A DNA stretch of 64,000 nucleotides, taken from Limnomonas spitsbergensis. Lineage: Eukaryota; Chlorophyta; Chlorophyceae; Chlamydomonadales. Location: assembly GCA_037349105.1 (NCBI GenBank), contig JAYJMM010000038.1:3074501-3138500 (forward strand), given 5' to 3'. A program made the translations under genes and the position numbers. This document shows, piece by piece, positions 35,801-42,869 of this stretch. The notes under the pieces are model-generated. The model ran no database searches and was not told the DNA's origin. It saw only the letters and a list, made by a program, of their open reading frames with translations. Numbering within the stretch: position 1 is the stretch's first letter; each line of letters opens with the position of its first letter.

Positions 35801-38800
35801 CCACCAAGTGGCGGGCCGGCCCCCAGTGCCCCCTTCCCCCTTTTCCTCCGCCGGGTCTGGAACCGGCGGATGAAGTGCAATTGATTTGACGGTGCTTAAA
35901 TTGCCTTGCTGTTGTCCCCTCACTGCAGGGTCTGGGACCGGCCCACCAAGTGGCTGCACCCCACCATCCATCACTGCAAGCGCATGATGCAGCAGCTGGC
36001 CAGCTCCGGGCGCCTGGCCCTGTACGTGGACATTCATGGACACTCCTCCAAGCAGGTGAGACAGGCGCTCCTTGATGACCTTGTTTGGGCTGGGGTTTAG
36101 GTCGGGGTTTAGGTCGGGGTTTAGGACAAAGTTTAGGTCGGGTTTTAGGTCGGGGTTAAGGACTTCAGCATCTCTAAGGTTTGGCTAGCCCTGCACGTGG
36201 ATATCCACGGGCAGGCCTCCCTGCAGTGTTTTTTTCTCGTGACTTAGCTACATGTCAGCTACACTCAGGCCGCTGGCTGGAGGCCCCGTGTGTGGCCAGC
36301 CTTGCTGCTTTGGTCACCTGTCGTTGGCCGGTCCAGGTTTGGACCTAATCGGGCCTTTGGCCCATCAAAGGTGGATTCGTGGCCGGAAAACGAAGCAATG
36401 CCTTAATGCAGGTGGGAGATGTGCTGGATGATGATCTTGTTTAGGTTTTGTGACAAAGTTAGCGCAACCACCCACAGCCTTTTGCGAAAGGGCCAGGCAG
36501 AGCAAACCGGGGGGAAACAAGTCACTCAAGGTCAGGGTTTCTGGGTTACGCCTGGCCCTGCATGTCGGCCTCCTGGGACGCAGGGTGGCGCAGGTGGGGT
36601 AAGCATTGCCTAGTAAGCAAAAAAGGTGGGGCGGGGTAAAGAGGGTATGGGGAACGGCATGCCCTAAACGTGGAAATCCGCGGATGCAAGTGATAGACAC
36701 GCTGCTTGATGCGTGTCTTGGGGACAGGGTTTGAGGTGTAGGTTCCTGAAGCCGTATGCCAGGCAGGGTTTAGGGTGCGAAACCCATGATTGTAGCTGAA
36801 TTGTAGCTGAAGCACTGTATGTTAATAGTTACGGAATGTAATGTAGCGGAATTGTAGCGGAATCTCCCTGAAATGAACCAGGGTGTCCTAAACCCTGTTT
36901 TCTCCCGCAGGATACGTTTTTCTACGGCTGTGAGCCCGCAGCAGGCCCCAAGCAGCTGCAACCGCCGCCAGGACCCCCACAGGCCAGGATTGGCTCTGCC
37001 GCCACGGCAGCTCAGCAGGCCGACGGCAACGGCAGCGGCGGCGGGCCGCAGGCTGACCCGGCCGCTCAACCTTGGCCGACAGCGGACCCCATAACGCAGA
37101 GCTCCTCCGGGGTGGCGCAGACGCCGGGGTACCCGCAGGCGCCGGGCGGCGGCGGTCAGGCGGGGCAGGGAGGGGGCAGTGGCCCCCTGTCGGCCCGGGC
37201 CGCGGCCCGGATGCGGGTGCGGATGTTGCCGTACCTCGCGTCCAGGAGCCCCTCGGGGCACTTCTCGATCAGCAAGTCAAACTTCAGGGTGCGAAAGGCC
37301 AAGATGTCGGCGGCAAGGGTGGTCGTGAACAGGTGGGCGACGTGGGTATGTGGCTGTGGGGGGTAGCAGGGGACAACAGGAGCAGCAGGGGAAGTTGACA
37401 TAGGGCAGGACAGCAGCAGAGCTTGCTGCACCAGGCTCCCACGGAGGGAGGCCATGATGTAGCTGAAGTGTACCTGAAGTGTACCTGAAGTGTATCTCGA
37501 GTTTACCTCAAATGTAGCTAACGTGTAGCTGAATTGTAGCTTAAGCACCCTAGAAGAAACGCCGCCCTAAGTCCTCCCACTGGAAGCTGGGGGTGGCTGG
37601 CTATCACGTAATTGAGGCGTTCCTTGGCGGCTGCCACAGGACCATTCGGGACCAAACCATGTGATCTCCTTGATCTCCTTGATCTTCAAATAAACGCCGC
37701 CCTAATTCCTCCCACTGGGAGCTGGGGCTGGCCGTCTATTACACGATGGAGGCGTCCCTGGGCGGCCACAGCGCATCCAATCAGGAGCAAACAGAGATCT
37801 GAATTTGAAGTTGATATAAACGCCGCCCTGTTTCCTACCGCAGAGAAATTGAAGTGGCCGGCTCTAACACGATGGAAGCGTCCCTGGGTGGTCACAACGG
37901 ATCCAATCGGGATCAAACAGAGATGTGAATTTGAACTAAACGCCGCCCTGCTTTCTCCCGCAGAGAACTTGGAGTGGCCGGCTCTTACACGATGGAGGCG
38001 TCCCTGGGTGGTCACAGCTCCAGCCGCACGCACTTCAACACACGCGACTACATGCTGCAGGGCGCCTCGCTGGGAAGGTGAGTGGGGCCGAGGGGGGTGC
38101 GGGTGATATGGGAGTAGGGTTCAAGGTCAGGCTTCATTTCCGGAGGGAAGGCTTTGGCTAGCGCATTCACGGAAGGCTTTGGCTGGTTTAGGGTTAAAGT
38201 TGTAGGGTTTAGGTTGTAGGGTTTAGGTTGTAGGGTTTAGGTTGTAGGGTTTAGGGTTCAGGTTGTAGGGTTTAGGTTGTAGGGTTTAGGGTTTAGGTTG
38301 TAGGGTTTAGGTTGTAGGGTTTAGGGTTTAGGTTGTGCACGGTATCCGCTGACCTTTCGCTTCACATATTTGAATATGACTACACTTGAAGTGGGGGGTT
38401 GATCTAGGGTTCAGCTTCCCTGGTGAGGAGAGCAGGGCCAGGGTTAGCAGTGTGTGAGGTGAGGCTGACAGGGGTGCCTAATCTTTACATGTTTCAGGAT
38501 TCCGTTTTTAGAACCGTGGACAGGATGCCAGCTTGAGCACCCGCCTCCTCATACAAGTGTGGGCTCTCTCATGAAGGAAAGCAGGCTGACAAAGAAAGAA
38601 AGAAAGAAAGAAAGCTATGCCCTATGAGGGGGTGGAGGTTAAGAATACAGCGCAGCTTGGGGCCATAGCCACATCCGCGCCGTTATTATTAGGCTGACAG
38701 ACAGTGTACGACAGGGGGTGTACGAGCTCTGGGCAGCTTCTTCCTTTGGGTTGATTGGGAGTGAACATGTGTTAGTCTTGAACAGGGGGCCGAAACAGTT

Positions 38801-39033
38801 GGGCTTGCTGCTCCCTGGTGCAGCTGTGATGAAGCTTGATTGTAGCTGATGTAGCCCAGTTACAGAGGGAGGAAACCGATGCAAGCAGTGGTGTAGCTGA
38901 ATTGTAGCTGGATTGTAGCTGAATGTCACTTTGGTGCGCCCTGCGTGCCTGCAGGGCCATTGCTGAGCTGGCCGAGGTGGATGATGTGGCGCTTCTTGAT
39001 GAGATGTCCGCCAATGTGATGCTGCCGTTGTAG
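8830..39033 (+). CDS. Cytosolic carboxypeptidase, CCP1/AGTPBP1-like tubulin deglutamylase
   Basis: Zinc carboxypeptidase of family M14 (CCP/Nna1), expected to trim polyglutamate side chains from tubulin in cytoplasm and cilia. Proposed exons: 8830-8923, 9010-9089, 9184-9258, 10437-10574, 11503-11679, 12866-13030, 13940-14054, 14950-15050, 17584-17721, 21272-22072, 22972-23021, 23456-23549, 24447-24500, 26475-26784, 27492-27632, 28865-28927, 29726-30193, 34705-34850, 35929-36055, 36911-37332, 37964-38077, 38955-39033. All phases agree except 24500/26475. Exons 2-9 give an ARM-like helical region. Exon 10 ends FDSAFEGGNLRAAVQ, joining VYENEYDLFLAPDI, the CCP N-domain signature. QWFYFAV, YYPSPY and YPYGYTDLQ follow. 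Zinc and catalytic residues are present: HPGE (exon 17), DIHGHS (exon 19), YTMEAS (exon 21); also NPDG and DLNR. The ARM-like part places it with CCP1 rather than the small CCPs. Exons 1-3 (weak donor at 9258) are least certain. Confidence 0.9.
9259..10436 (+). other. Intron 3 of the carboxypeptidase gene
   Basis: No exon recognised. The first part is rich in CATGC-type words (GCATGCATG, CATGCCGT), which give local hairpin potential. The donor used at 9258 (GTCGGA) is weak, so an additional exon in this interval cannot be excluded. Confidence 0.4.
10575..10830 (+). repeat. Decayed copies of exon 4 end plus telomere-like block
   Basis: The exon 4 end (GATGCAACAAACGCTGGTCA, then AGGAGAAG before GT) recurs in decayed form near 10630-10654, near 10690-10710 and near 10788-10806 (GATGCAGCAGACGCTGGTTT). 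A CCCTAAA block lies at 10653-10687. Confidence 0.7.
10846..11502 (+). repeat. Repeats of exon 5 start (acceptor side)
   Basis: Real exon 5 starts at 11503 with GGCCTTGTCAGCAGCCTGCT. Related copies (GTCAGCAGCCTG or ATCAGCAGCCTG followed by GTCGA/GTCAA and GCCCGTGAC) begin near 10882, 10971, 11084, 11203 and 11330, with a partial copy near 11397. The better-preserved units are about 118 bp apart. None keeps a useful frame. Confidence 0.85.
11662..12362 (+). repeat. 60-bp array grown from exon 5 donor
   Basis: About a dozen copies of a ~60-bp unit carry GGGCATGATGGTGAGAGGGT and a G-run. The first unit contains the real exon 5 end (GGGCATGATG at 11670-11679) and its GTGAGA donor, so every copy repeats a usable-looking 5' splice site. 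Strong G-quadruplex potential on the plus strand. Confidence 0.92.
12650..12726 (+). repeat. Short TTAGCATGCCCC tandem repeat
   Basis: Six copies of a 12-14 bp unit CTTAGCATGCCCC with C-run length variation, in intron 5 upstream of exon 6. Confidence 0.85.
12950..13560 (+). repeat. Repeats of exon 6 end (donor side)
   Basis: The second half of exon 6 (GCGCTCAAGCTGCTGCT through CGCAAACTGCTCAAG, then GTGTGG) recurs at about 13110-13180 and 13250-13330, with shorter decayed copies near 13440-13480 and 13525-13560. The better copies are about 147 bp apart and keep the AAG-GTGTGG donor. Confidence 0.88.
13847..14054 (+). repeat. 93-bp tandem duplication of exon 7 start
   Basis: CGCACCAGCCGTACATTGTG occurs at 13847 after ATAG and again at 13940 after GCAG, exactly 93 bp apart. 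The first copy meets a TGA in the coding frame, so 13940 is taken as the real exon 7 start. Confidence 0.88.
14436..14650 (-). mobile_element. Dispersed GTAGCTGA-type element with nested hairpin
   Basis: A member of a dispersed family (see 18618, 36232, 52490, 58805) marked by GGGCCGCC, GGCCGGTCCA-like words and a GTAGCTGA tail. Here it contains a hairpin: GGCCTCCCGTTTGAGGCCCC near 14541 and its near-complement GGGGCCTCAAATGGGAGGCC ending near 14597. Likely a short non-autonomous DNA element. Confidence 0.5.
15100..15140 (+). repeat. Relic of exon 8 inside intron 8
   Basis: CCGAGGACTCCTGCCTGCAA, then CATCTGGGA, copies exon 8 (CCGAAGACTACAGCCTGCAG, then CAGCTGGG, near 14988). It follows the real donor at 15050. 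Confidence 0.6.
15670..17476 (+). repeat. C-rich ~29-bp array grown from exon 9 acceptor
   Basis: About 60 copies of a 28-31 bp unit, CCCTTAGGTCCGCC plus a C/T run CCCCTCCCCCTG. The real exon 9 acceptor at 17570-17590 reads CCCCTGCCCTTAG/GTCCGCCCGA, so each unit copies the polypyrimidine tract, the TAG acceptor and the first exon bases. The array has about 60 decoy acceptors and strong i-motif/G4 potential. Confidence 0.93.
17700..18570 (+). repeat. Array grown from exon 9 donor
   Basis: Exon 9 ends CTGAACACTGATATGATG/GTGAGTGAG at 17721. About 14 following units repeat GACACCGATATGATGGTGAG plus GAGGTTGCA(T/G)GAACCCTGA in about 45- to 70-bp periods. More distant copies carry GGGGACTCCCTCA and GATG at about 18429 and 18545. 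Confidence 0.92.
18618..18790 (-). mobile_element. Dispersed element copy (GGCCGCC / TAGCTGA family)
   Basis: Shares GGCAGGCCGCTCTGCGGCCG, GGTTGGGACCAAACCTGGAC, GGCCACACATGGGGCC and GACATGTAGCTGA with copies at about 58805-59030 and, in reverse orientation, 36232-36380 and 52490-52640. No coding capacity. Probably non-autonomous. Confidence 0.6.
18995..19790 (+). repeat. 55-bp array sharing GGGACTCCCTGA with exon 9
   Basis: About 14 copies of a 55-bp unit, GGGACTCCCTGAGCAGTCCA then TAGTGTGG(G/A)TGGCTCTCT(G/A)ACCCGTGGC. The core GGGACTCCCTGA is also in exon 9 (GGGGACTCCCTGAACACTG), and bridging copies at 18545, 18807 and 18883 link the two. Confidence 0.9.
19870..20850 (+). repeat. 17-bp minisatellite
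   Basis: About 57 copies of GATTTACAGCGTTGGGC with GATATACTGTGCTGGGC and GATTTACTGTGATGGGC variants. Since 17 is not a multiple of 3, a 17-residue peptide repeat appears in all plus frames; these are not genes. Confidence 0.95.
20878..21215 (+). repeat. ~20-bp minisatellite before exon 10
   Basis: About 17 copies of ACAGTGTATCACACCGTTGT with point variants, lying just upstream of the exon 10 acceptor at 21271. Confidence 0.92.
22060..22170 (+). repeat. Copies of exon 10 donor
   Basis: The real donor GTGCAG/GTGTGGAAGGCGTGT at 22067 is followed by GTGCAGGTGTGGAGGGAAGG near 22124 and GTGCAGGTGGGAG near 22158. Confidence 0.6.
22640..22971 (+). repeat. ~85-bp array grown from exon 11 acceptor
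   Basis: Four units carry CAGGAGCACGTTACACAC, TAAACCCCG(A/C)AAA and CCTGAACCCTTGACACACCA, then CGTTGTGC. The last ends CGTTGTGCGTAG at the real exon 11 acceptor (22971); the earlier ones end CGTTGTGCCCAGG. Confidence 0.88.
23000..23350 (+). repeat. ~145-bp repeats of exon 11 donor
   Basis: Exon 11 end (CTGTTCCTGGCACCCGATAT, then CAACGACAG/GTGTGTGCA) recurs as GTGTTCCTGGCGCCTGACAG at about 23176 and GTGTTCCTGGCAACCAACAG at about 23303, each followed by related G-rich intron sequence. Confidence 0.8.
23604..23660 (+). repeat. Relic copy of exon 12
   Basis: GTGTGGAACGCCAAACCGGG, then TGTGAGCCACAAGCTCAATG, copies exon 12 (GTGTGGAATGTCGAACCGGG) with substitutions, about 110 bp downstream of the original. 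Confidence 0.75.
24000..24375 (+). repeat. GCCCATGCGCAGT short tandem repeat
   Basis: About 25 copies of a 12-15 bp unit GCCCATGCGCAGT/GCCCATGCGTAGT in intron 12. Confidence 0.9.
24462..25700 (+). repeat. 97-bp array grown from exon 13 donor
   Basis: About 13 copies of a ~97-bp unit: GGCAAGCAGCCCCTTGTGTG, CCGGGGGCAG/GTGCCACCAG, GCCACCGTGGCAGGTGGGTG, GGACTGGATGAAGTGTG. The first unit contains the 3' end of exon 13 (24447-24500) and its donor. The unit length is not a multiple of 3, so the array is not coding. Confidence 0.92.
26225..26319 (+). mobile_element. Dispersed short element with GCGC hairpin
   Basis: A ~95-bp sequence: GAAAGAAAG, CTACGCCC-GTG-GGGGCGT hairpin, AGTTAAGGAA-CAGCGCAGCC, TGGGCCG-AGCCACATCC, CGC-GTTACC. 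Similar copies occur at about 15169, 27650, 27844, 38576, 51772 and 61594 on this strand and at 63277-63353 reversed. No coding capacity; possibly a SINE- or MITE-like element. Confidence 0.7.
26735..27230 (+). repeat. ~108-bp array grown from exon 14 donor
   Basis: Exon 14 end (GATCTGGAGCCAGGGCGCAA, GGGCGCCGGCAAGAAGGCGC, TGCAG/GTGAG) recurs four times with the donor and about 50 bp of following intron (AGATCTAGATCTAACCAGGG). Confidence 0.92.
27612..27905 (+). repeat. Duplicated exon 15 end and two dispersed elements
   Basis: GGCTGCACCTTCACACTCCA/GGTGAATTGCCCTCT at about 27791 duplicates the exon 15 end and donor at about 27612-27645. Each junction is followed by a copy of the short GAAAGAAAG/GGGGCGG element (27650-27744; 27844-27905), so the duplication includes the element. 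Confidence 0.8.
28030..28140 (+). repeat. GTGAAACATGAACCT short repeat
   Basis: About eight copies of a ~15-bp unit, CCTGTGAAACATGAA, in intron 15. From 28200 to 28860 the intron is C/A/T-rich with CACCCACCCACTCAC microsatellite sequence. Confidence 0.85.
28921..29050 (+). repeat. 59-bp repeats from exon 16 donor
   Basis: CAG/GTGAGGGTCCTTTGTCCCC at exon 16's end recurs as CAGATGAGGGCCCTTTGCCC and CAGGTGAGGGCCCTTTGCCC, with GTCACACCCTGCCACTGAGC between. Confidence 0.9.
29214..29615 (+). repeat. 19-bp near-perfect minisatellite
   Basis: About 21 nearly identical head-to-tail copies of CCAGGCGGCTAGTTTTCAA in intron 16. The near-absence of variation suggests recent expansion. Confidence 0.95.
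30194..30580 (+). repeat. Relics of exon 17 end with catalytic motif
   Basis: Intron 17 begins with decayed copies of the exon 17 end. Near 30400-30435: GGTGCATCATGGATGATGCA then GGTGTGG. Near 30508-30575: GTGGTCATCTCAGCCAGGGT, GCACCAGGGGGAGCC, TTACAGGTGTGG, reading SARVHQGEP where the true exon reads SARVHPGES. More fragments occur near 33760-33800 and 33925. Confidence 0.85.
30590..33730 (+). repeat. 21-bp AT-rich minisatellite, about 149 copies
   Basis: GAGTATATATATTTAGTGGG, period 21 bp, with G/T and T/C point variants (TATGTATTTAG, TATATATCTAG). As 21 is 3 x 7, reading frames stay open on both strands for about 900-1,000 codons (heptapeptides YLVGEYI and NIYTHPL); these are artefacts. 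The array lies in intron 17 of the carboxypeptidase gene. Confidence 0.96.
34420..34704 (+). repeat. Decayed copies of exon 18 start
   Basis: CTATCAAGGCTTACTGGACT, then TCCTGACCTCCAGGCACCCG, begins near 34426 and 34561. The real exon 18 (34705) reads CTACCAGGGCTTTCTGGACT, then TCCTGACCTCTAGCCACCCC. The copies keep the upstream C/T-rich tract but have CAA in place of the CAG acceptor. Confidence 0.9.
35040..35930 (+). repeat. ~62-100 bp array grown from exon 19 acceptor
   Basis: About ten units carry CCCGCAGGGT(CT)GG-ACCGGCAGATGGAGTG, ATTACATATTTTGACGGTGC and TTGAATTTCGCCCCGCTGTT. The real acceptor at 35928 reads CACTGCAG/GGTCTGGGACCGGCCCAC. One copy near 35786 preserves CGCAGGGTCTGGGACCGGCC, then CACCAAGTGG, a nearly intact decoy exon start. 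Confidence 0.92.
36232..36380 (+). mobile_element. Dispersed element copy in intron 19
   Basis: TTAGCTACATGTCAGCTACA, CAGGCCGCTGGC, GTGTGTGGCCAGCCTTGCTG, GGCCGGTCCAGGTTTGGACC match the family member at 52490-52640 in the same orientation. Non-coding. Confidence 0.65.
37557..37963 (+). repeat. Three tandem relic copies of exon 21
   Basis: Units beginning AACGCCGCCCT start at about 37557, 37692, 37818 and 37939; the last leads into real exon 21 (37964). Copy 3 keeps TACCGCAG/AGAAATTGAAGTGGCC and would encode EIEVAGSNTMEASLGGHN, with the catalytic Glu context TMEAS, before reaching a stop. Copies 1 and 2 have lost the acceptor. Confidence 0.92.
38180..38340 (+). repeat. TTTAGGTTGTAGGG telomere-like array
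   Basis: About ten copies of GGTTTAGGTTGTAGG/GTTTAGGG in intron 21; related to the TTTAGGG telomere motif but diverged. Confidence 0.85.
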
Positions 39034-40739
39034 GTTTAGACAATGACACATTCCCCTGATCTCGCGCCATTGTGGGCTAGGCAAACTAAGGCATGCGGTA
39101 GAAATGTGTGAACTCTAAAATCCTAGCAAAAGAAATGCAGGATATTGAGGGGGCATGACGACCTTGCCAGTCCGTGGGTTTCCACAGATGCAGATTACTG
39201 TCTCTTTTGCGGATCTATCCAAAGGCAGATCTACATGCCAAAAAGGCTAGGGACCTGCGAAGCCGCGCTCTTCGTCCATGTGGCGTTGTATTGCCAGTTA
39301 CTGCATCGTGTCCTCAACAGTTAGAGATTGTGCAATTGCTACTTTTTTTTTATGTAGTAAAGATAAGCTCATGTGCCCAATGTGTTTTTCTGCCCGCTTT
39401 AAACGGCCCCTGGCTAAAAAGATTATTTAGCTTTCCAATATTGCTCGTGGATGTGGACGGGGCCATGACGCGATGTGTGAATGGCGAGTGGCGAGGGGGA
39501 AACAGAGGTATGTGCCTCCACCTTTTGGAGGATGAGGGGTCAGTTATCTTCGATACCCCTTCACTTGATTTCCTACTTTTTTCCTCCTTTCTTTTGTCCT
39601 GCCCCCTTCTGTGTTTCCTTCTATCATTCCTCCCAACTCTTTAGTTAGGCGCCCACGCAGTCGAGCCTTTTCTGAGCAGGGCCCAGAGGTGTAACGTCAC
39701 TGACCTTTGCTATGCGTGCCAGCACCGTGGTGTTATCGTCTTTTCCTTACATGGTGTGAGGCCGGCCGCCTAACTCTAGAAAACCTGAGACGCGGACACA
39801 CACAAAAGACAGCCCGGGTGCGCATAGGGCCCTCGTCGGCAGCTGAGAGAAGGCGAGCAGGAACAGGAAAGGCACACGACCAACAAGCACTCACACAGCC
39901 GCAATAACTTCTGCGTAAAAAGTAAGATTGAGGTCTTAAAAAAATTAAACCCCGCCAAGACACCCCTCTAGCTAAGTTAAGCACGCTACCACCAGAATTC
40001 CACCCGAAAGCGGCTGTACACGTTTCCACCAAACCCGAAAAAAGGGATCCAACCTACAGAAGGAGACAAGAGCTGAAAGGAAACCAGAAAAGGAGAAGCC
40101 TGGACACTAAGAGGGCAAAGGGCTGAGGATTCCCTAAGGCATAACCCCCCACCCTCAAAGACACACCTCGCAAACCAGCAGCCAGCCATAAGGCCCAAAC
40201 TACCCCAAGGCCCGCACAACACGGAGCAAGAACCGCGAAATGGACAAGCACAACCGAAACCAGGGACTATGTCAAAAAAGGGGCAAGAGGGGGCACAGTG
40301 ACCCAAGAAGTCAAGAGGATTGCATAGCAATTAGGGATGTCTCCCAGGGACTAGCACTCGCCGAATGGCAGAGGTGTAATAATAACCTGCTGCTACTGGG
40401 CCGTCAGGAGGACCCGGGGAAACTGAAGTCGAAGAGACCCCGCTCCACCCGAGGAACGGGATCTACACACCGGAGCAAGGATACCCACAACGACAGAGAA
40501 GCTGAAAGCCCCTGCCCGCGACCCCTCTCCATAGGAGAATCGTGGCTGCTAGGAAACACGATACAAGGCAGAAGACACCCCACTCCTAAGAGCAAGGTGA
40601 CTGAGGAGACAGAACCGCGTGAAGCCCCTGTCCTCAGGAGCATCGGGGCCTCTTAAGAAATAAGACCAGAAACACCCTGATCCCATCAGCGGGGCGGCGC
40701 AAAAGCCAGGGAAGTTATCGTGCCTGTCAGCACCGTGGC
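39034..40739. other. Carboxypeptidase 3' region and unassigned sequence
   Basis: Follows the stop codon. A TGTAA motif at 39690-39694 could be the polyadenylation signal (green-algal type), giving a 3' UTR of about 660 bp. GAGCAGGGCCCAGAGGTGT at about 39674 recurs near 41311 and, in part, near 41606. A 138-codon frame at 40240-40656 has no recognisable features and is not annotated as a gene. Confidence 0.4.
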
Positions 40740-40742
40740 TAA

Positions 40743-40953
40743 GCGCGGATTCACACCTGGCTGGTTTCGCTGAGTTGGGCCGGTTTGGGACCTCGGTTTC
40801 GCACGGTTTCGCAACCTGGGGTCCGAACCCCAGTTTCAGTTCTGTTGGTTTCGCATTGGTTTGGTTTCGCCAAACTGAGCTTCCCGTAAGAGGGCTTCCT
40901 GACGCCGAACCAACCAACCGCAACTGCGAAGTGAACTAGGTGTGAATTGGCTC
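40743..40953. mobile_element. Harbinger-like MITE, copy 1
   Basis: 211 bp with 15-bp imperfect terminal inverted repeats (GCGCGGATTCACACC / GGTGTGAATTGGCTC) flanked by TAA on both sides (40740-40742 and 40954-40956), the 3-bp TWA target duplication typical of PIF/Harbinger elements. A second copy lies at 47419-47628. Internal sequence rich in GGTTTCGC. Non-coding. Confidence 0.78.
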
Positions 40954-41750
40954 TAAGCTAACTAATGCTGTACGAACCATGCTTCTTTATGTCACCGCTG
41001 CGACTCTGATCGTGTTGACAACATCGTGGTTATGCTCATGCTGTCAGCACCGCTACATCATCTCCTTGCCAAGCATACATGACATGCATCGACCTAAATG
41101 CATGTCATGTGCAGGGCCACTAGTAGTGGCGGGCATAGGTTGTTACGCTGGTGGCGATGGAAGCGATGGGTGAGTGCTTCGCGTTCTAATGACACATGGC
41201 CAACATTGGCCCTGGCTACTGTGGTACATACTGTGCAAATGTGTGGAAGTGAGTTGCTTAGTAGACTTTTTTGTTTGCCGATGTGGCCGAGCTTCATTTA
41301 ATTATTTTTGAGCAGGGCCCAGAGGTGTGACGTCATAAAATGTGAAAGTGTGAAGAGCTAGAGGTGTGTTGACGGGATGGGGAACCTGATTTATTTTCAT
41401 TTTTGGTGGACCTTTTCCATTTTTGTCTCATCCCGTATTTTGCCTATATTCTCCTCTTATTTTTCGACCTGCTGAAGGCAAGACTGGGGCTGGTGAATCT
41501 TCGGACTGCATTTCTTTTTGGAAGTCACGTATTATTCACCTCTCTTTCCTTCCATTTTCTCCGAGACAGACAGTTAGGCGCTCTGAACGCGCTCGAGCCT
41601 TTTTCGCAAGGCCCAGAGGTGTTCTGTCATTGACCTGTGGGCCCTCAAAAAGGCTCGACCACATGGGCGCCCCACTGTCTCTTAGCATTTTAACACCCTG
41701 GCTGCAGCCTCTCTTGTTGAAGGGAGACTTTTAAACTCTTGTTTGAAAAA

Positions 41751-42869
41751 CCGTACAGGGCGGGTCAGATGTATCGACACGTTTTAGGGGTATTGAGGTT
41801 TGACCCGCCGTCCCAACCTGGTTCACACTAGCAGTACCAACTGTCATTTGAAGTAATCTCTCTAGGAACTGCCTCGATCGACGTGGTGTGTTGCTACATC
41901 GTCAAGTGCTGTAATCAGCTAGCCATACACGGTGTACCGCATTGAGGCCTGTTGGGGTATCATTTGAATCCGAATGGCAGTTGGATGCCACAAACTGCCC
42001 CGTCGGGTACCAAAATTGCGGCGGCTGAGCCTGAAAAGTGGCCAAAACCCGGTTAAGGTTGAACCTTCAGTGGGTGTAGGTGGGGCATAGACGGAGGCAT
42101 TGCCACCATCCCTGGGTCATTTGGCCAATCCAACATGCATACATGGCCTTCCATGTGGCCCACAACAGGGCTGTCTTTGATGGATTGGAATTCACTTTAA
42201 CCTAACCAGTCTGATTGCTATGATGTCTGGTGATTCAGAGAGCCTGAGTAGCTCATTAAGACTGCCCACCCATTTTTGCACCATTCCCTACTCCCGAGGC
42301 TGCACATTTGGGGCAAAGGTGGCTTGTCAGGAAGCCATGCCCCTTGCCCCCTGCAGCCCCTCACCCATGCAAGCTCCCAGAATGCCTCTAGTCAGGTATC
42401 CACTCTTTATTCACACATCTTGATTTTCATGTCCTTTATTCCAGGCCCCCCTTCTTATCTAAGCAGAGCCAGTCAGATCTGCCAAGGAATGTTTTGCGAG
42501 AGGATGAAAAACAGCACTGGTGGTTTCAGAGCCACAACCCTAGGCTTTACATCAGGTAATACTTCAGCTATGGAGGCCAGCATTGCAATATAACATCCTC
42601 AGAAAATTAGAGGCAGGCCCCTCAGCATGGCCAAGTTATCTCAAAACATAAATTTATTGGAGTTGGTGATTCTGTCAAGTGGACTCCTTAAGCCCATTGT
42701 GTTTGCGTTTGATAATCTCAAGAGACAGTTGGTGCCTACCAGTATTAGTGCACTGCTAGCAATCAGGTTGGAGTACAGTCAATGTGTAACTGATATCAAG
42801 TCATGACCTAACCTCCTTGCACTGCTTGACCTGTCCACGTTTTTACGATACATGACCCGCCCTGTACGG
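41751..42869. mobile_element. 1.1-kb element with ~25-bp terminal inverted repeats
   Basis: The left end (41751: CCGTACAGGGCGGGTCAGAT then GTATCG) and right end (42846-42869: CGATACATGACCCGCCCTGT then ACGG) are inverted repeats with a 2-bp gap. No transposase frame is visible, so it is probably a non-autonomous DNA transposon. No clear target-site duplication was found. Confidence 0.72.

Noticed and set aside
40240..40656. 138-codon plus frame
   Set aside because: No recognisable motif, no neighbouring exons and ordinary length for chance in this composition; left unassigned.
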